The translations under genes and the position numbers were made by a program. This document shows, one piece after another, positions 30,220 to 39,162 of a stretch of DNA of 50,497 bases. The notes below the pieces were generated by a model. The model was not told the origin of the DNA and ran no database searches. It saw only the letters and a list, made by a program, of their open reading frames with translations. Within the stretch, counting starts at the first letter, position 1; each line of letters opens with the position of its first letter. The DNA comes from Acidobacteriota bacterium (lineage in GTDB: Bacteria; Acidobacteriota; Vicinamibacteria; Vicinamibacterales; 2-12-FULL-66-21), in the NCBI GenBank assembly GCA_003222675.1, contig QHWT01000050.1:1-50497 (forward strand), read 5' to 3'.

Positions 30220-31233
30220 ATGCGCCAGATGGTGATCCCGCGGCATGGCGGACCGGACGTGTTCGAGGTCCGCGATGCGCCGGAGCCCATTCCCGGTGAC
30301 GGCGAGGTCCGCATCCGCGTGCGCGCCGCGGGGGTAAACTTCGCCGATATCCTGGCCCGCATCGGGCTCTACCCTGATGCGCCAAAGCCTCCCGTGGTCG
30401 TCGGCTACGAGGTCGCCGGCATCGTCGACGCGACCGGTCCGGACGTGACGATGCTGCGCGAGGGGGACCGCGTGGTTGCGCTCACGCGGTTCGGCGGATA
30501 CTCCGATTCGGTCGTCGTGCCCGCCTCGCAGGCGTTCAGGTTTCCCGATCAGTTGAGCGATGCGGAGGCGGCCGCCGTGCCCGTGACGTATCTCACCGCA
30601 GCCATCGCGCTCTATCGCATGGCCGCGCTGACGGCGGGGGAGACCGTCCTCGTCCACAATGCCGGCGGTGGACTCGGGATCGCGGCGACCCAGCTCGCGG
30701 GACTGCGGCGCGCCACAGTGATCGGTACGGCGTCCGCGGCGAAGCACGACGCGCTGCGCAGCTTCGGCGTCGAGCACGCCATAGACTATCGTCACGCGGA
30801 TGTGGAGTCGGAAGTGAGGCGACTCACGCGCGGACGCGGCGTCGACGTCGTGCTCGACCCGATAGGCGGGCGCAGTTTCGCAGTCAGCTATCGCCTGCTC
30901 GCGCCCCTGGGCCGGCTCGTCATGCTCGGCATCTCGTCGATGGCGTCCGAACGGCGCAGCGCCTGGCGCGTGTTCCAATCCTGGTGGGCGATGCCGTCGT
31001 TCAGTCCGTTCTCCATGATCAACCGTAATCGCGGCGTGTTTGGATTGAACGTCGGGCACCTCTGGGACGAGCGCCGCGCGCTGCAGCCGCTGATGGATCT
31101 GCTGCTGACGGAACTGAGCGCGGGGCGCCTGCACCCGATCGTCGCGAAAACCTTTCCGCTCGATCGCGCGGCCGACGCGCACCGGTTCATCCAGAACCGT
31201 GCGAACATCGGCAAAGTCGTTCTCACCACATAA
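30220..31233 (+). CDS. Quinone oxidoreductase-like MDR-family protein
   Basis: A 337-residue zinc-free medium-chain reductase (QOR/VAT-1 type). GVNFADILARIGLYP, VGYEVAGIVDATG, the NADPH-binding segment VLVHNAGGGLGIAATQLA and VVLDPIGGRSF are present. It probably reduces quinones or enones with NADPH. ATG 30220 (MRQMVIPRHGGPDVFE) matches family starts; upstream sequence in the same frame is repeat DNA. A GGAG at 30203-30206, directly behind the last 21-bp element, may serve as its ribosome site. Confidence 0.87.
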   Translation: MRQMVIPRHGGPDVFEVRDAPEPIPGDGEVRIRVRAAGVNFADILARIGLYPDAPKPPVVVGYEVAGIVDATGPDVTMLREGDRVVALTRFGGYSDSVVVPASQAFRFPDQLSDAEAAAVPVTYLTAAIALYRMAALTAGETVLVHNAGGGLGIAATQLAGLRRATVIGTASAAKHDALRSFGVEHAIDYRHADVESEVRRLTRGRGVDVVLDPIGGRSFAVSYRLLAPLGRLVMLGISSMASERRSAWRVFQSWWAMPSFSPFSMINRNRGVFGLNVGHLWDERRALQPLMDLLLTELSAGRLHPIVAKTFPLDRAADAHRFIQNRANIGKVVLTT

Positions 31234-31234
31234 A

Positions 31235-33301
31235 ATGCGAACAGGCGGTCGAGCGATCCCGATCGTGATCGTCACGGTCGCGCTCGTCGCCCTGACCTGC
31301 GCGTACACGTGGCCGCTGCTGCTGAACGTTCGATCGTTGATTCCTGACGACTCGAACGATCCGCTGCTGGTGACGTGGATGCTCTGGTGGTCCACGAAGG
31401 CCGTGCCGCTGACCGCGCCGTGGTGGAACGCGCCGGCGTTTTACCCCGCGACAGGCGTCTTCGCATTCTCGGAACACATGCTCGGCCTCGCGCCGATCAC
31501 AGTGCCGGTGATTGCCGCGACGGGAAGTCCGCTCGCCGGCTACAATACGGCGTTCTTCCTGAGCTACGTGGCGAGCGGCCTCAGCGCGTATTTCCTCGCG
31601 TTCGCGTTGTGCCGGAGGCACAGCGCCGCATTCGTCGCCGCCACCGCGTATGCGTTTGCGCCGTATCGTCTTTCGCATGCGGCGCATCTTCAGCTGCTCT
31701 CGTCCTACTGGATGCCCGTGGCACTGGCGGCGCTGCACCGCTACCTCGCGACGAACCATCACAGGTGGGCGGTCCTCTTCGCGGTCGCCTGGCTGATGCA
31801 GGCGCTGTCGTCCGGCTACTACTTCTTCTTTCTGTCCGTGCTGGTCGTGCTATGGCTCGGATGGTTTGCCGTAGGGCGGATGGGGCTCCGTCAACTTGCG
31901 ATCGTCAGCGGCTGTTGGGCGATCGCCGCGATGCTCATGCTACCGGTGGTCCTTGGATATCGTCGTATTCACCAGCAATACGGGATGAAACGATCGTTTG
32001 TCGAAATGGTGAATTACAGCGCTGATGTCGCCGGCCTCTTGTCGGCGCCGCGGGCATCTCTGGTCTGGAATCACGTGCACCTCGTCGACAAGTTCGAGTC
32101 CGAGACATTTCCAGGCCTCACGATTCCGGTCCTGCTCGCCGCGGGAGCGGTCGTCGCGTGGCGCAGACGAAAACATCAACGGAACGGGGGACGCGTGCCG
32201 CTTCGCCGCTCCGAGATTCTGTTCTATTCGGCGATGGCCGTGCTGATGTGGCTCTTCGCGCTCGGACCAGCACCCACCGTCAGCGGCCGTCCGGTCGGTA
32301 TGCCCGGCCCATATGCCTTGTTGATGCACATGCCGGGATTCGACGAAGTGCGCGTGACGGCGCGGCTCTGGATGTTGTCCGTCTTGTGCCTGGCGGTCGC
32401 CGCTGCGCTCGTGATCGCGCGGATCGACTCGCCGCGGCGCCGGCGACTCGCGGCGGGGGTGGCCGTACTTGGCATTCTCGCGGATGGGTGGCCGGGCACG
32501 TTCGCGCTATCCACGCCTCCTGCGTTTGTTCCAAAGCCATCGGACACTGTCGCACGTCTCGGACTGCCATTCCATGAGACGGACGTGAAATCGATGTACC
32601 GATCCATTGGCGACAATCTGCCCGTGTTCAATGGCTACAGCGGATATATCGCGCCGCACTATCCGCCGCTTCGCGATCTGCTCGAACGCCGCGATCCCGC
32701 AATCCTGCCGCGCCTCGCAGCATTCGGGCCGATCGAGGTCACCCTGGAGCATCAGCTCGATCCGACCGGAGAGTGGCGTCGCTTCGTCGCTGCCGCGCCA
32801 GGCGCGCGGCTGCTGATGTCTCGCACCGATCTCAGCGCGTTCGAAATCCCGCGCCAGCCGGTCGCGCCGCGCGTCATGCTGCACGGCCCCGTGCTTCCCA
32901 TCGCCGAGCTCACGGCATCCGTGAACCAACCCGACATCAACGCCGTCAAGGACAACGACCTGGTGACACGCTGGCATTCGGCCGAGCAGCGCGGCGACGA
33001 GACGGTCGTGGCCGACCTCGGCGCGACGCGGCATGTGAGCGGCGTGCTTCTCTGCCAGGGCACCTACGCGTCGCAATATCCGCGAGAGTTGAGCGTCGAC
33101 GTCTCCTCAGACGGCACGACGTGGTCGACCACATGGTCGGGACGGACCGCGATGCTGACGTTCGAAGGCGCGCTCGCCGATCCCCGCGCCGTCCCGATCG
33201 GCATCTCAATCCAGCGCGACGCGCGGTTCGTACGCCTTCGCCAGACCGGCGCCGAAGAGACGCGCGGCTGGACGATCGTCGAGCTCCTGGTGCTCGGATG
33301 A
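31235..33301 (+). CDS. Multi-span membrane protein (GT-C like) with C-terminal discoidin domain
   Basis: A 688-residue protein. A first membrane helix (IPIVIVTVALVALTCAYTWP) is followed by DSNDPLLVTWMLWW and about ten further spans, in the style of GT-C glycosyltransferases that use polyprenyl-phosphate sugars; the acidic loop after TM1 is where their catalytic Asp usually lies. Residues about 575-688 form an F5/8 type C (discoidin-like) carbohydrate-binding domain: NAVKDNDLVTRWHSAEQRGD, then YPRELSVDVSSDGTTW. The lectin part should face the periplasm. ATG 31235 lies two bases after the preceding stop. Substrate unknown. Confidence 0.72.
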   Translation: MRTGGRAIPIVIVTVALVALTCAYTWPLLLNVRSLIPDDSNDPLLVTWMLWWSTKAVPLTAPWWNAPAFYPATGVFAFSEHMLGLAPITVPVIAATGSPLAGYNTAFFLSYVASGLSAYFLAFALCRRHSAAFVAATAYAFAPYRLSHAAHLQLLSSYWMPVALAALHRYLATNHHRWAVLFAVAWLMQALSSGYYFFFLSVLVVLWLGWFAVGRMGLRQLAIVSGCWAIAAMLMLPVVLGYRRIHQQYGMKRSFVEMVNYSADVAGLLSAPRASLVWNHVHLVDKFESETFPGLTIPVLLAAGAVVAWRRRKHQRNGGRVPLRRSEILFYSAMAVLMWLFALGPAPTVSGRPVGMPGPYALLMHMPGFDEVRVTARLWMLSVLCLAVAAALVIARIDSPRRRRLAAGVAVLGILADGWPGTFALSTPPAFVPKPSDTVARLGLPFHETDVKSMYRSIGDNLPVFNGYSGYIAPHYPPLRDLLERRDPAILPRLAAFGPIEVTLEHQLDPTGEWRRFVAAAPGARLLMSRTDLSAFEIPRQPVAPRVMLHGPVLPIAELTASVNQPDINAVKDNDLVTRWHSAEQRGDETVVADLGATRHVSGVLLCQGTYASQYPRELSVDVSSDGTTWSTTWSGRTAMLTFEGALADPRAVPIGISIQRDARFVRLRQTGAEETRGWTIVELLVLG

Positions 33302-33313
33302 CTGCGCCAGCGT

Positions 33314-33340
33314 GAGTCGTGGGTCATGAGCCATGAGTCG
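33314..33340. repeat. Short heptamer repeat (GRGYCRT, four copies)
   Basis: GAGTCGT, GGGTCAT, GAGCCAT, GAGTCG(A) lie in a row. The array overlaps the last residues and stop codon of the minus-strand gene that ends at 33324. Confidence 0.6.
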
Positions 33341-35123
33341 ATCGAGCCACGGAGAGCTCCTGCGGCCCGCTGTACAGCGGTGCGTCACCAGGCTCGAGGG
33401 CAACGGGTCGTTCAGGTGCGTCATCCGGCGACATGTCGAAGATACTGACGCCGACAGGCTCGCGTATGCGGGCCACCAGCCTCCATGGCAGCGGCGCATC
33501 AGCGACGAGATTGAACTGTTTCTGAACCAACGGCGTCTCCCAGTCGTCGATCACGAGATACGCATGATAGCCAAGCCGTCCCAGGTCCGCAGCGGCATTC
33601 AGCGCGGACTCAAGGGGGAGCCACTCGTAGCGCAGCGTCATCCGGCCACTGTAAAACCGTATGGAGCCGCTGTGCTGCATCGACAGGACGACGGCGCTCG
33701 GTGGAAGGGTGCGCCTGATGAATTCGCCGACGTAGACGTATCGCCGCTCCCCGGCTTTGAGGGCTCCGAACACGCCCTTGCCTATCGCATAACCGGTCAC
33801 ATGCCGCGTCATGAGGACAACGATCACTGCCGTTGCGAGGCGACCCCACGGGTGAACAACGCATCGCGCGAGCGTAACAATGGCTGCCGCAACGAGTACA
33901 AAAAATGCTGCGAGGCCCGGAAGCAGAAATCTGAGATACCACCACTCGTCGAACTGGAAATACGCGAGATAACATAACAACGTCACGGTGAACATCGCGG
34001 CCGACAGTCGAAGGGGGCCCGGCGCGACCTGCGCGCGCAGCGATGGGATGAATGGCACCGCTGCGAGAAGTATCCACGGCGATTGTGATTGCCAGAGCCA
34101 CAGGCCGTATCGCTGAACGTTCGGCCAGATGTCTTTCGCCGAATACAATTCCGCCAACGTTCCATAACCTGAGGTCGTCGGTGAGCCATACCACATGGCA
34201 TTCAGGCCTGCGACGAAGAGCGCGGCTGGGATAATCGGCGCGAGAAAGAGTGCAGCACGCACGATCCGTCCGCGACCATCAGCGGTGAGCACGACCTGCA
34301 TCAGAGGCACAAGCACCAACGGCAGCAGATTGGGTCGAACGAGCAGGCCTCCCGCGGTGCACAATCCGCTGACGCTCGCGCCCATGGACCCGGGCCCGAG
34401 CGCCGCAACCGCCGCCGCCGTCCACAACGCGCCCGCGGGTACGTCGCTCATCGGCCACAGAGTTTGATACAGCACGACGGGACTCGTCGCGACAAGCAGT
34501 GCAGCGATGAGGCCACCAGTGCGCCCCGCTACATGACGGCCAAGCACGAAGGTGAGCCACACATACAGCGCGGCGAACGCCGGCACGATTAAGTACGGAC
34601 CGATCGGCCCGGCGACGAGCACACCCACCGCCATCAGCAACGGAAGGCCCGGCGAGTAAGTCGGCACGATCGTGTGCGGCTCGTTGCCGATGCGGTAGCC
34701 GAGCGGCGCCTGCGCGGCCTCGGGGATGGCAGGCGATAAGGTCAACGGCAACGCATAGGGCTGCGGCAGGTGACCGCTCGCCCAGCCGTACGCCTGGCTG
34801 ATGTATCCGTAGGGATCCGCACCACCGGCCGTGAATGTGCCATTCGCGATTCCATGCACGGCGATGAGAATGGCAAAGGTCGCAGCAAGCAGTGGCGCGG
34901 CCCTCCGCGCGATCGCCGATACCCGGGCGGTGTCGTGCGCGACCGCTTCGCGACACACGACTGAATACACAAGCAGCAGCGTGAGGCTGATCAGCAGCGC
35001 GCGCGCGGGATCGCGAGAGCGGAACAGCAGGCCCGCCATCCGATACTCGATGCCGCCGGTGACGAGCACGATCGCAGCCCATGCGAGCGCGACGACGATG
35101 AGCGTAAGCAGCAGCCTGCGCAC
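33324..35123 (-). CDS. GT-C/GT39-like multi-span membrane protein
   Basis: A 599-residue protein with about eleven spans. After the second helix pair comes ANGTFTAGGADPYGYISQAYG, whose Asp in the first periplasmic loop is where PMT/ArnT-type transferases keep their catalytic acid. PTYSPGLPLLMAVGV and ATSPVVLYQTLWPMSDVP are typical of the family. It probably moves a sugar from a lipid carrier to an envelope acceptor. It starts at GTG 35123. The C-terminal soluble part (about 150 residues) includes YSGRMTLRYEWLPLE. It is convergent with the other GT-C gene. Confidence 0.75.
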   Translation of the reverse strand: MRRLLLTLIVVALAWAAIVLVTGGIEYRMAGLLFRSRDPARALLISLTLLLVYSVVCREAVAHDTARVSAIARRAAPLLAATFAILIAVHGIANGTFTAGGADPYGYISQAYGWASGHLPQPYALPLTLSPAIPEAAQAPLGYRIGNEPHTIVPTYSPGLPLLMAVGVLVAGPIGPYLIVPAFAALYVWLTFVLGRHVAGRTGGLIAALLVATSPVVLYQTLWPMSDVPAGALWTAAAVAALGPGSMGASVSGLCTAGGLLVRPNLLPLVLVPLMQVVLTADGRGRIVRAALFLAPIIPAALFVAGLNAMWYGSPTTSGYGTLAELYSAKDIWPNVQRYGLWLWQSQSPWILLAAVPFIPSLRAQVAPGPLRLSAAMFTVTLLCYLAYFQFDEWWYLRFLLPGLAAFFVLVAAAIVTLARCVVHPWGRLATAVIVVLMTRHVTGYAIGKGVFGALKAGERRYVYVGEFIRRTLPPSAVVLSMQHSGSIRFYSGRMTLRYEWLPLESALNAAADLGRLGYHAYLVIDDWETPLVQKQFNLVADAPLPWRLVARIREPVGVSIFDMSPDDAPERPVALEPGDAPLYSGPQELSVARSTHGS

Positions 35124-35154
35124 ATCGAAATCGTCCTACAGTTCGCCAGTTCTG

Positions 35155-35826
35155 TCACTCCGGGTGAAGGTTCGAGCCCAGTAAGGAGGACGGCGCGCCC
35201 GCGGCGGTGACGCGTCCCGCATCGAGAACGACCACGTAGTCTGCGAGGCGCTGTACTTCGTCGCGGTCGTGTGAGACGTAGACGATCGGCAGGTGCAGCT
35301 CGTCGCGCACACGCTCCAGGTACGGGAGGATGCGGCGCCGCAGCGGCACGTCCACGGCCGCGAGCGGCTCATCGAGCAGGAGCAGCGACGGACCCGACAT
35401 CAACGCGCGGCCGAGCGCGACCCGCTGGCGCTCACCACCTGAGAGCGCCCCCACCTCACGATCGACGAGCGATTCAATCTCGAGCATCGAGACGACCCGC
35501 TCGAGCGGCGGCGACGTTCCCGGATGCCGGCCGTAGAGGAGATTGCGGCGCACGTTCATGTGCGGAAACAGCGCGACGTCCTGCGGCACGTAGCCGACGT
35601 GACGCTGATGCGTTGGCACGTTGATGCGCCCAGCGGATGAAAAGAGCGGCCGCCCATCAATGGTGATCGCGCCGCGATCCGGCGTGCGGAGACCCGCAAT
35701 GGCATCGAGCGTGGTCGTCTTGCCGGCGCCGGAGGGGCCGAAGATTGCTGTCGCCTTGCCGTTGAATTTCGCGGACACCTCGAGACGGAACGTGCCCTGC
35801 GTCAGTTGAATATCGAGTTCGATCAC
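35155..35826 (-). CDS. modC: Molybdate ABC transporter ATP-binding protein
   Basis: A 223-residue ATPase. Walker A GPSGAGKTT, Q-loop VPQDVALFPH, signature LSGGERQR, Walker B LLLLDEP and H-loop VSHDRDE are all intact. The C-terminal TOBE/Mop domain of the E. coli protein is missing, so it is a short form. GTG 35826 overlaps the modB stop in GTGA. It forms a tight modA-modB-modC run. Confidence 0.9.
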   Translation of the reverse strand: MIELDIQLTQGTFRLEVSAKFNGKATAIFGPSGAGKTTTLDAIAGLRTPDRGAITIDGRPLFSSAGRINVPTHQRHVGYVPQDVALFPHMNVRRNLLYGRHPGTSPPLERVVSMLEIESLVDREVGALSGGERQRVALGRALMSGPSLLLLDEPLAAVDVPLRRRILPYLERVRDELHLPIVYVSHDRDEVQRLADYVVVLDAGRVTAAGAPSSLLGSNLHPE

Positions 35827-36482
35827 GCGGGGCGCCTCTCGGCGAGGCGGTTCGCGTACCACAAGGCCAGGAACGCAATGGATGCCGATGCGACGAGCAG
35901 CACACCGGCCTGACGATCCTGGCCTGTCTCGGTGTACGAGTAAATCGCGACGGCGAGCGTCCGCGTCGCTCCGGGAATGCTGCCGGCCACGATGATCGTG
36001 GCGCCGAATTCGCCAAGCGCACGCGCGAACGCGAGGACGGCGCCGGCGACGATCGATGGCCACGCGAGCGGCAGGCTGATCGAGAAGAAAATCCGCGACG
36101 GCGGCGCTCCGAGCGTCGATGCCACCTGCTCGTAGCGCTGATTGACCTGCTCGAAGCCGGCGCGCGCCGTCCGCACGAGCAGCGGCAGCCCCATGACGGC
36201 CATCGCCAGTACGACAGCCTTCCATGTAAAGACCACCTCGATCCCGGCGGACTCGAGGATGCGGCCGATCGCGCCGCGCCGGCTGAGCAACATCAAGAGG
36301 ATCAAGCCGGTGGCGACAGGTGGCATGACCAGCGGCAGCGACACCAGCGTCTCGACGAGCGTTCGACCGGTAAACCGCCGCCGTGCCAACGCCCACGCGA
36401 CGGCGACGCCAGGGGGCAGGACGATCGCGGTTGCGCCACTCGCGCACGCGACCGTGAACCACGTGATCTGCCAGAGGTCCAT
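35823..36482 (-). CDS. modB: Molybdate ABC transporter permease
   Basis: A 219-residue inner-membrane protein with five or six spans. The SLPLVMPPVATGLILL and LGEFGATIIVAGSIPG blocks are typical of ModB; the latter follows the coupling-helix region that contacts ModC. ATG 36482 overlaps the modA stop (ATGA). Confidence 0.93.
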   Translation of the reverse strand: MDLWQITWFTVACASGATAIVLPPGVAVAWALARRRFTGRTLVETLVSLPLVMPPVATGLILLMLLSRRGAIGRILESAGIEVVFTWKAVVLAMAVMGLPLLVRTARAGFEQVNQRYEQVASTLGAPPSRIFFSISLPLAWPSIVAGAVLAFARALGEFGATIIVAGSIPGATRTLAVAIYSYTETGQDRQAGVLLVASASIAFLALWYANRLAERRPA

Positions 36483-37237
36483 CAGCGCGCGCTGCCGAAA
36501 CCGAATCGCTCGAACACGCGCGCGCCCGCGGCGCTGCGCAGAAAGTCGATGAAACGCTGCGACTCGGCCGGCTCAGTCGAGGTGCGCACGATGGCCGCCG
36601 GGTACACGATCCTCGGGCCGCGGTCAGCCGCTACAACCCACGCGACCGACGCGCGCGTCGACACGCGAGCGTCCGTGCGATAGACGATTGCCGCATCGGC
36701 AGCGCCTGACTCCACCGCTACTAATGCCGCGCGAACACTTGCCGACGGCACCACGCGCGGCTCGATCGCCGACCACAATCCTTCCCGCTCCAGGTACTGT
36801 TTCGCATAGACACCGGCAGGCACGGCCTGGGGATCACCGATCGCGATGCGCCGATACGCCTGGCCTGCAAGATCGTTGATGCTCGCGAACGTCCGCTGAC
36901 GATCGTTCGGAACGACGACCGCGAGTTGATTGGTGAGAAGGTTGACTCGGCTCTGTTCTCTAAGGAGTCCCGCCCGGGCGACGACATCCATCTGCGCCGC
37001 GTCGGCGCTGATGAACAGATCGACGGGCGCCCCGTTCACAATCTGGCGCGCCAGAACGTTGGATGCGGCGAAATTGAAGCGGATAGTGCCGCTCCCGGCA
37101 CGCGCGTACTCCTGCGCGATGGCCGTCAGTGCGGTGGTGAGGCTGACGGCCGCCGAAACCGTGATGGCTGGCCGCTCCGGCGCGTTCTGCGGCGCACAGG
37201 CGAAGGCGAGCCAGATCGCCAGCAGGGTCGCGAACAT
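36482..37237 (-). CDS. modA: Molybdate-binding protein, probable lipoprotein
   Basis: A 251-residue periplasmic binding protein. The lipobox LAFAC puts the lipid-bearing Cys at residue 14. The oxyanion-site Ser/Ala run in TVSAAVSLTTALTAI, NFAASNVLARQI and the DLFISADAAQM block are diagnostic, as is the late GAADAAIVYRTDA. It captures molybdate or tungstate for ModBC. There is no room upstream for a Moco riboswitch and no modE in the window. Confidence 0.92.
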   Translation of the reverse strand: MFATLLAIWLAFACAPQNAPERPAITVSAAVSLTTALTAIAQEYARAGSGTIRFNFAASNVLARQIVNGAPVDLFISADAAQMDVVARAGLLREQSRVNLLTNQLAVVVPNDRQRTFASINDLAGQAYRRIAIGDPQAVPAGVYAKQYLEREGLWSAIEPRVVPSASVRAALVAVESGAADAAIVYRTDARVSTRASVAWVVAADRGPRIVYPAAIVRTSTEPAESQRFIDFLRSAAGARVFERFGFGSAR

Positions 37238-37254
37238 GGCGTCAGCTTAATAGA

Positions 37255-37274
37255 CTTCCGCCTTCAGGCGGAAG
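37255..37274 (-). terminator. Hairpin carrying the malQ stop codon in its loop
   Basis: On the minus strand CTTCCGCC-TGAA-GGCGGAAG is a perfect 8-bp stem whose loop contains the malQ stop TGA. The same element ends phhB (2016-2033). No T-run follows. Confidence 0.6.
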
Positions 37275-39162
37275 AAAGACGACGTTGGCGGCCTGCCCTG
37301 CGCGAAAGGGCCTTCGCGATCCGAGTGGCGAGCGGCGACTTCGTCAGCGTCTCGATCGGCTGCGGGAGCGCCAGAGACCAGTTCGGCCACTCGTTGCTGG
37401 TCGCAGGCATGTTGGGCCGTTCCTCAACGCCCATCGCATCGTCCAGCGTGGCCGTGACGATGCGAGCGGGCGTGCGGCCGAGCGCCTCGTGCAACCGCGC
37501 GATGACGCTTTCAATGGGTGAGCGATTCGTCACGCCCGTCAGCTGACGGACGCGCTCTTTCATCTGCTGAGTGCCCTGGTCGTTCGGCGACAGGTGCAGC
37601 CGCTTCTGCGCCGCGAGATCCGAGCCGGTCCACAAGCCCGCGATCGTCGGCAGATCGTGCGTCGTGACGGCTGCAAGCGCCTGCTCCGGGAACCGGCTGG
37701 GTGGATCCTCCTCGAACCAGACGAGGCGATACGAGAGCACGTTGCGCGCCATCAACTGCGCACGCGCGTCCTCCTCCACCGTTCCAAGATCCTCGCCGAC
37801 GATCACGGCTTTCGCACGGTGGCTCTCCAGCGCGACGATCGCCAGAAGATCCTCCGCCGCGTTGGTGACATACGCGCCGTCCTTGGGATGCATGTCGCGC
37901 GGGATCCAGAACAGGCGGAAGAGTCCCATCACGTGATCGATGCGCAGGCCGCCGGCATGGCGCAGGCAGGCGCGAATCGTCTGGATGAAAGGTTCGTAAC
38001 CCGCGGCGCGCAGGAGATGCGGAATGAATGGAGGGAGGCCCCAGTTCTGCCCTTTCGTATTGAATTCGTCAGGCGGCGCGCCGACACTGATGCCGTCAGC
38101 CAGCACATCCTGAAACGCCCACGCGTCTGCTCCATCGGCATCGAAACCGATCGGCAGGTCCTGCATCAGCGGCATCACACGCCCGGCGCGCGCGAGTTGA
38201 CGATCGACTTGGTATTGAAGCCAGGCGTGGAAGCGCACGCGGCCGGCGAACTCGCGATCCTGCGAGAGTCGCCGGGCACCCGGAGCATCAGGACGCCGAT
38301 ACGCGACGGGCCACGAGTGCCATCCGCTGTCGAACCGCTCGGCGAGCGCACAGAACGTGGCGTATTCGTTGAGCGCCGATCCCTGCTCGGCGAGGTACGC
38401 CTCGAACCTCTCGTCCCGCCTGCGCCGAACGCGCAACCAGATCTTCTCGAACGCGGTCAGCTTCCATTCGAAAATCCGATCGCGCTCGATGATGCGGTCG
38501 CTGTTCAGGCCCCGGGCGGATGACGCTAGCGGAGGCAGATCACCGACCTCTCGCGCGCCGTCCATTTCTTCGGGGCGCAAGTACAGCGGATTGCGGAATC
38601 GCCGGCTGCTCGGAAAGTACGGACTCGCCTGCTGTGGAACGATCGGGGTCGCCGAAGCGAGCGGATTGACGAGCGCGATCGACGCGCCGTCGCGCCGCGC
38701 CCATGCGCCCAGACGGCGCAGATCCGCCAGATCGCCTATGCCCCAGCTTCGACGCGAGCGAGCCGCGTAGAGTTGGATTGCCCAGCCCCACGCCTTGTAG
38801 TCGCGCGGCAGATGACATGATGGCGGCACGACAATGAGGCGCGTATCAACGCGTTCGCCGCGACGCCGAATCGTATGGTACCCAAGCGGCAGATCCTCCG
38901 GCACCGCATCGTCAACGGTGAGTGACGTGCCGTCATCGAGGCGCAGCTCGGCGGGTCCGGTTTCTTTCGGCTCACCCTGCGTGACGATGATGAGGCTGTT
39001 CCCTTTTTTTGCGAGGAAAGGACGCTGCCCGCTTTTTTGGTGGCCGCCTTGGGTGTCGCGAGCCATGACGGCATGGATGGCGTCCAGGGTGGCGGAGGGA
39101 ACGTCGTGTTGCCGGCCGACCGCGTCGACGTAATGCCGCTGAATCGCCGAGTCGTCCATCAT
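37264..39162 (-). CDS. malQ: 4-alpha-glucanotransferase
   Basis: A 632-residue GH77 enzyme that reshuffles alpha-1,4-glucan chains. The nucleophile Asp is in LRIDHVMGLFRLFW, the acid/base Glu in VIVGEDLGTVE and the third carboxylate in VTTHDLPTIAG. An N-terminal extra domain of about 140 residues comes before WGWAIQLYAARS, as in bacterial MalQ. The ATG at 39162 overlaps the glgX stop. With glgX it should degrade glycogen or maltodextrins. Confidence 0.93.
   Translation of the reverse strand: MMDDSAIQRHYVDAVGRQHDVPSATLDAIHAVMARDTQGGHQKSGQRPFLAKKGNSLIIVTQGEPKETGPAELRLDDGTSLTVDDAVPEDLPLGYHTIRRRGERVDTRLIVVPPSCHLPRDYKAWGWAIQLYAARSRRSWGIGDLADLRRLGAWARRDGASIALVNPLASATPIVPQQASPYFPSSRRFRNPLYLRPEEMDGAREVGDLPPLASSARGLNSDRIIERDRIFEWKLTAFEKIWLRVRRRRDERFEAYLAEQGSALNEYATFCALAERFDSGWHSWPVAYRRPDAPGARRLSQDREFAGRVRFHAWLQYQVDRQLARAGRVMPLMQDLPIGFDADGADAWAFQDVLADGISVGAPPDEFNTKGQNWGLPPFIPHLLRAAGYEPFIQTIRACLRHAGGLRIDHVMGLFRLFWIPRDMHPKDGAYVTNAAEDLLAIVALESHRAKAVIVGEDLGTVEEDARAQLMARNVLSYRLVWFEEDPPSRFPEQALAAVTTHDLPTIAGLWTGSDLAAQKRLHLSPNDQGTQQMKERVRQLTGVTNRSPIESVIARLHEALGRTPARIVTATLDDAMGVEERPNMPATSNEWPNWSLALPQPIETLTKSPLATRIAKALSRRAGRQRRLSSA

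Noticed and set aside
35155-36462. ModC with a 210-residue N-terminal extension
   Set aside because: The extra part is modB read in another frame; GTG 35826 in GTGA overlap is the proper start.
37238-37263. Molybdenum cofactor riboswitch before modABC
   Set aside because: Only about 17 bp separate modA from the hairpin at the malQ end, too short for the aptamer, and no such fold is visible.
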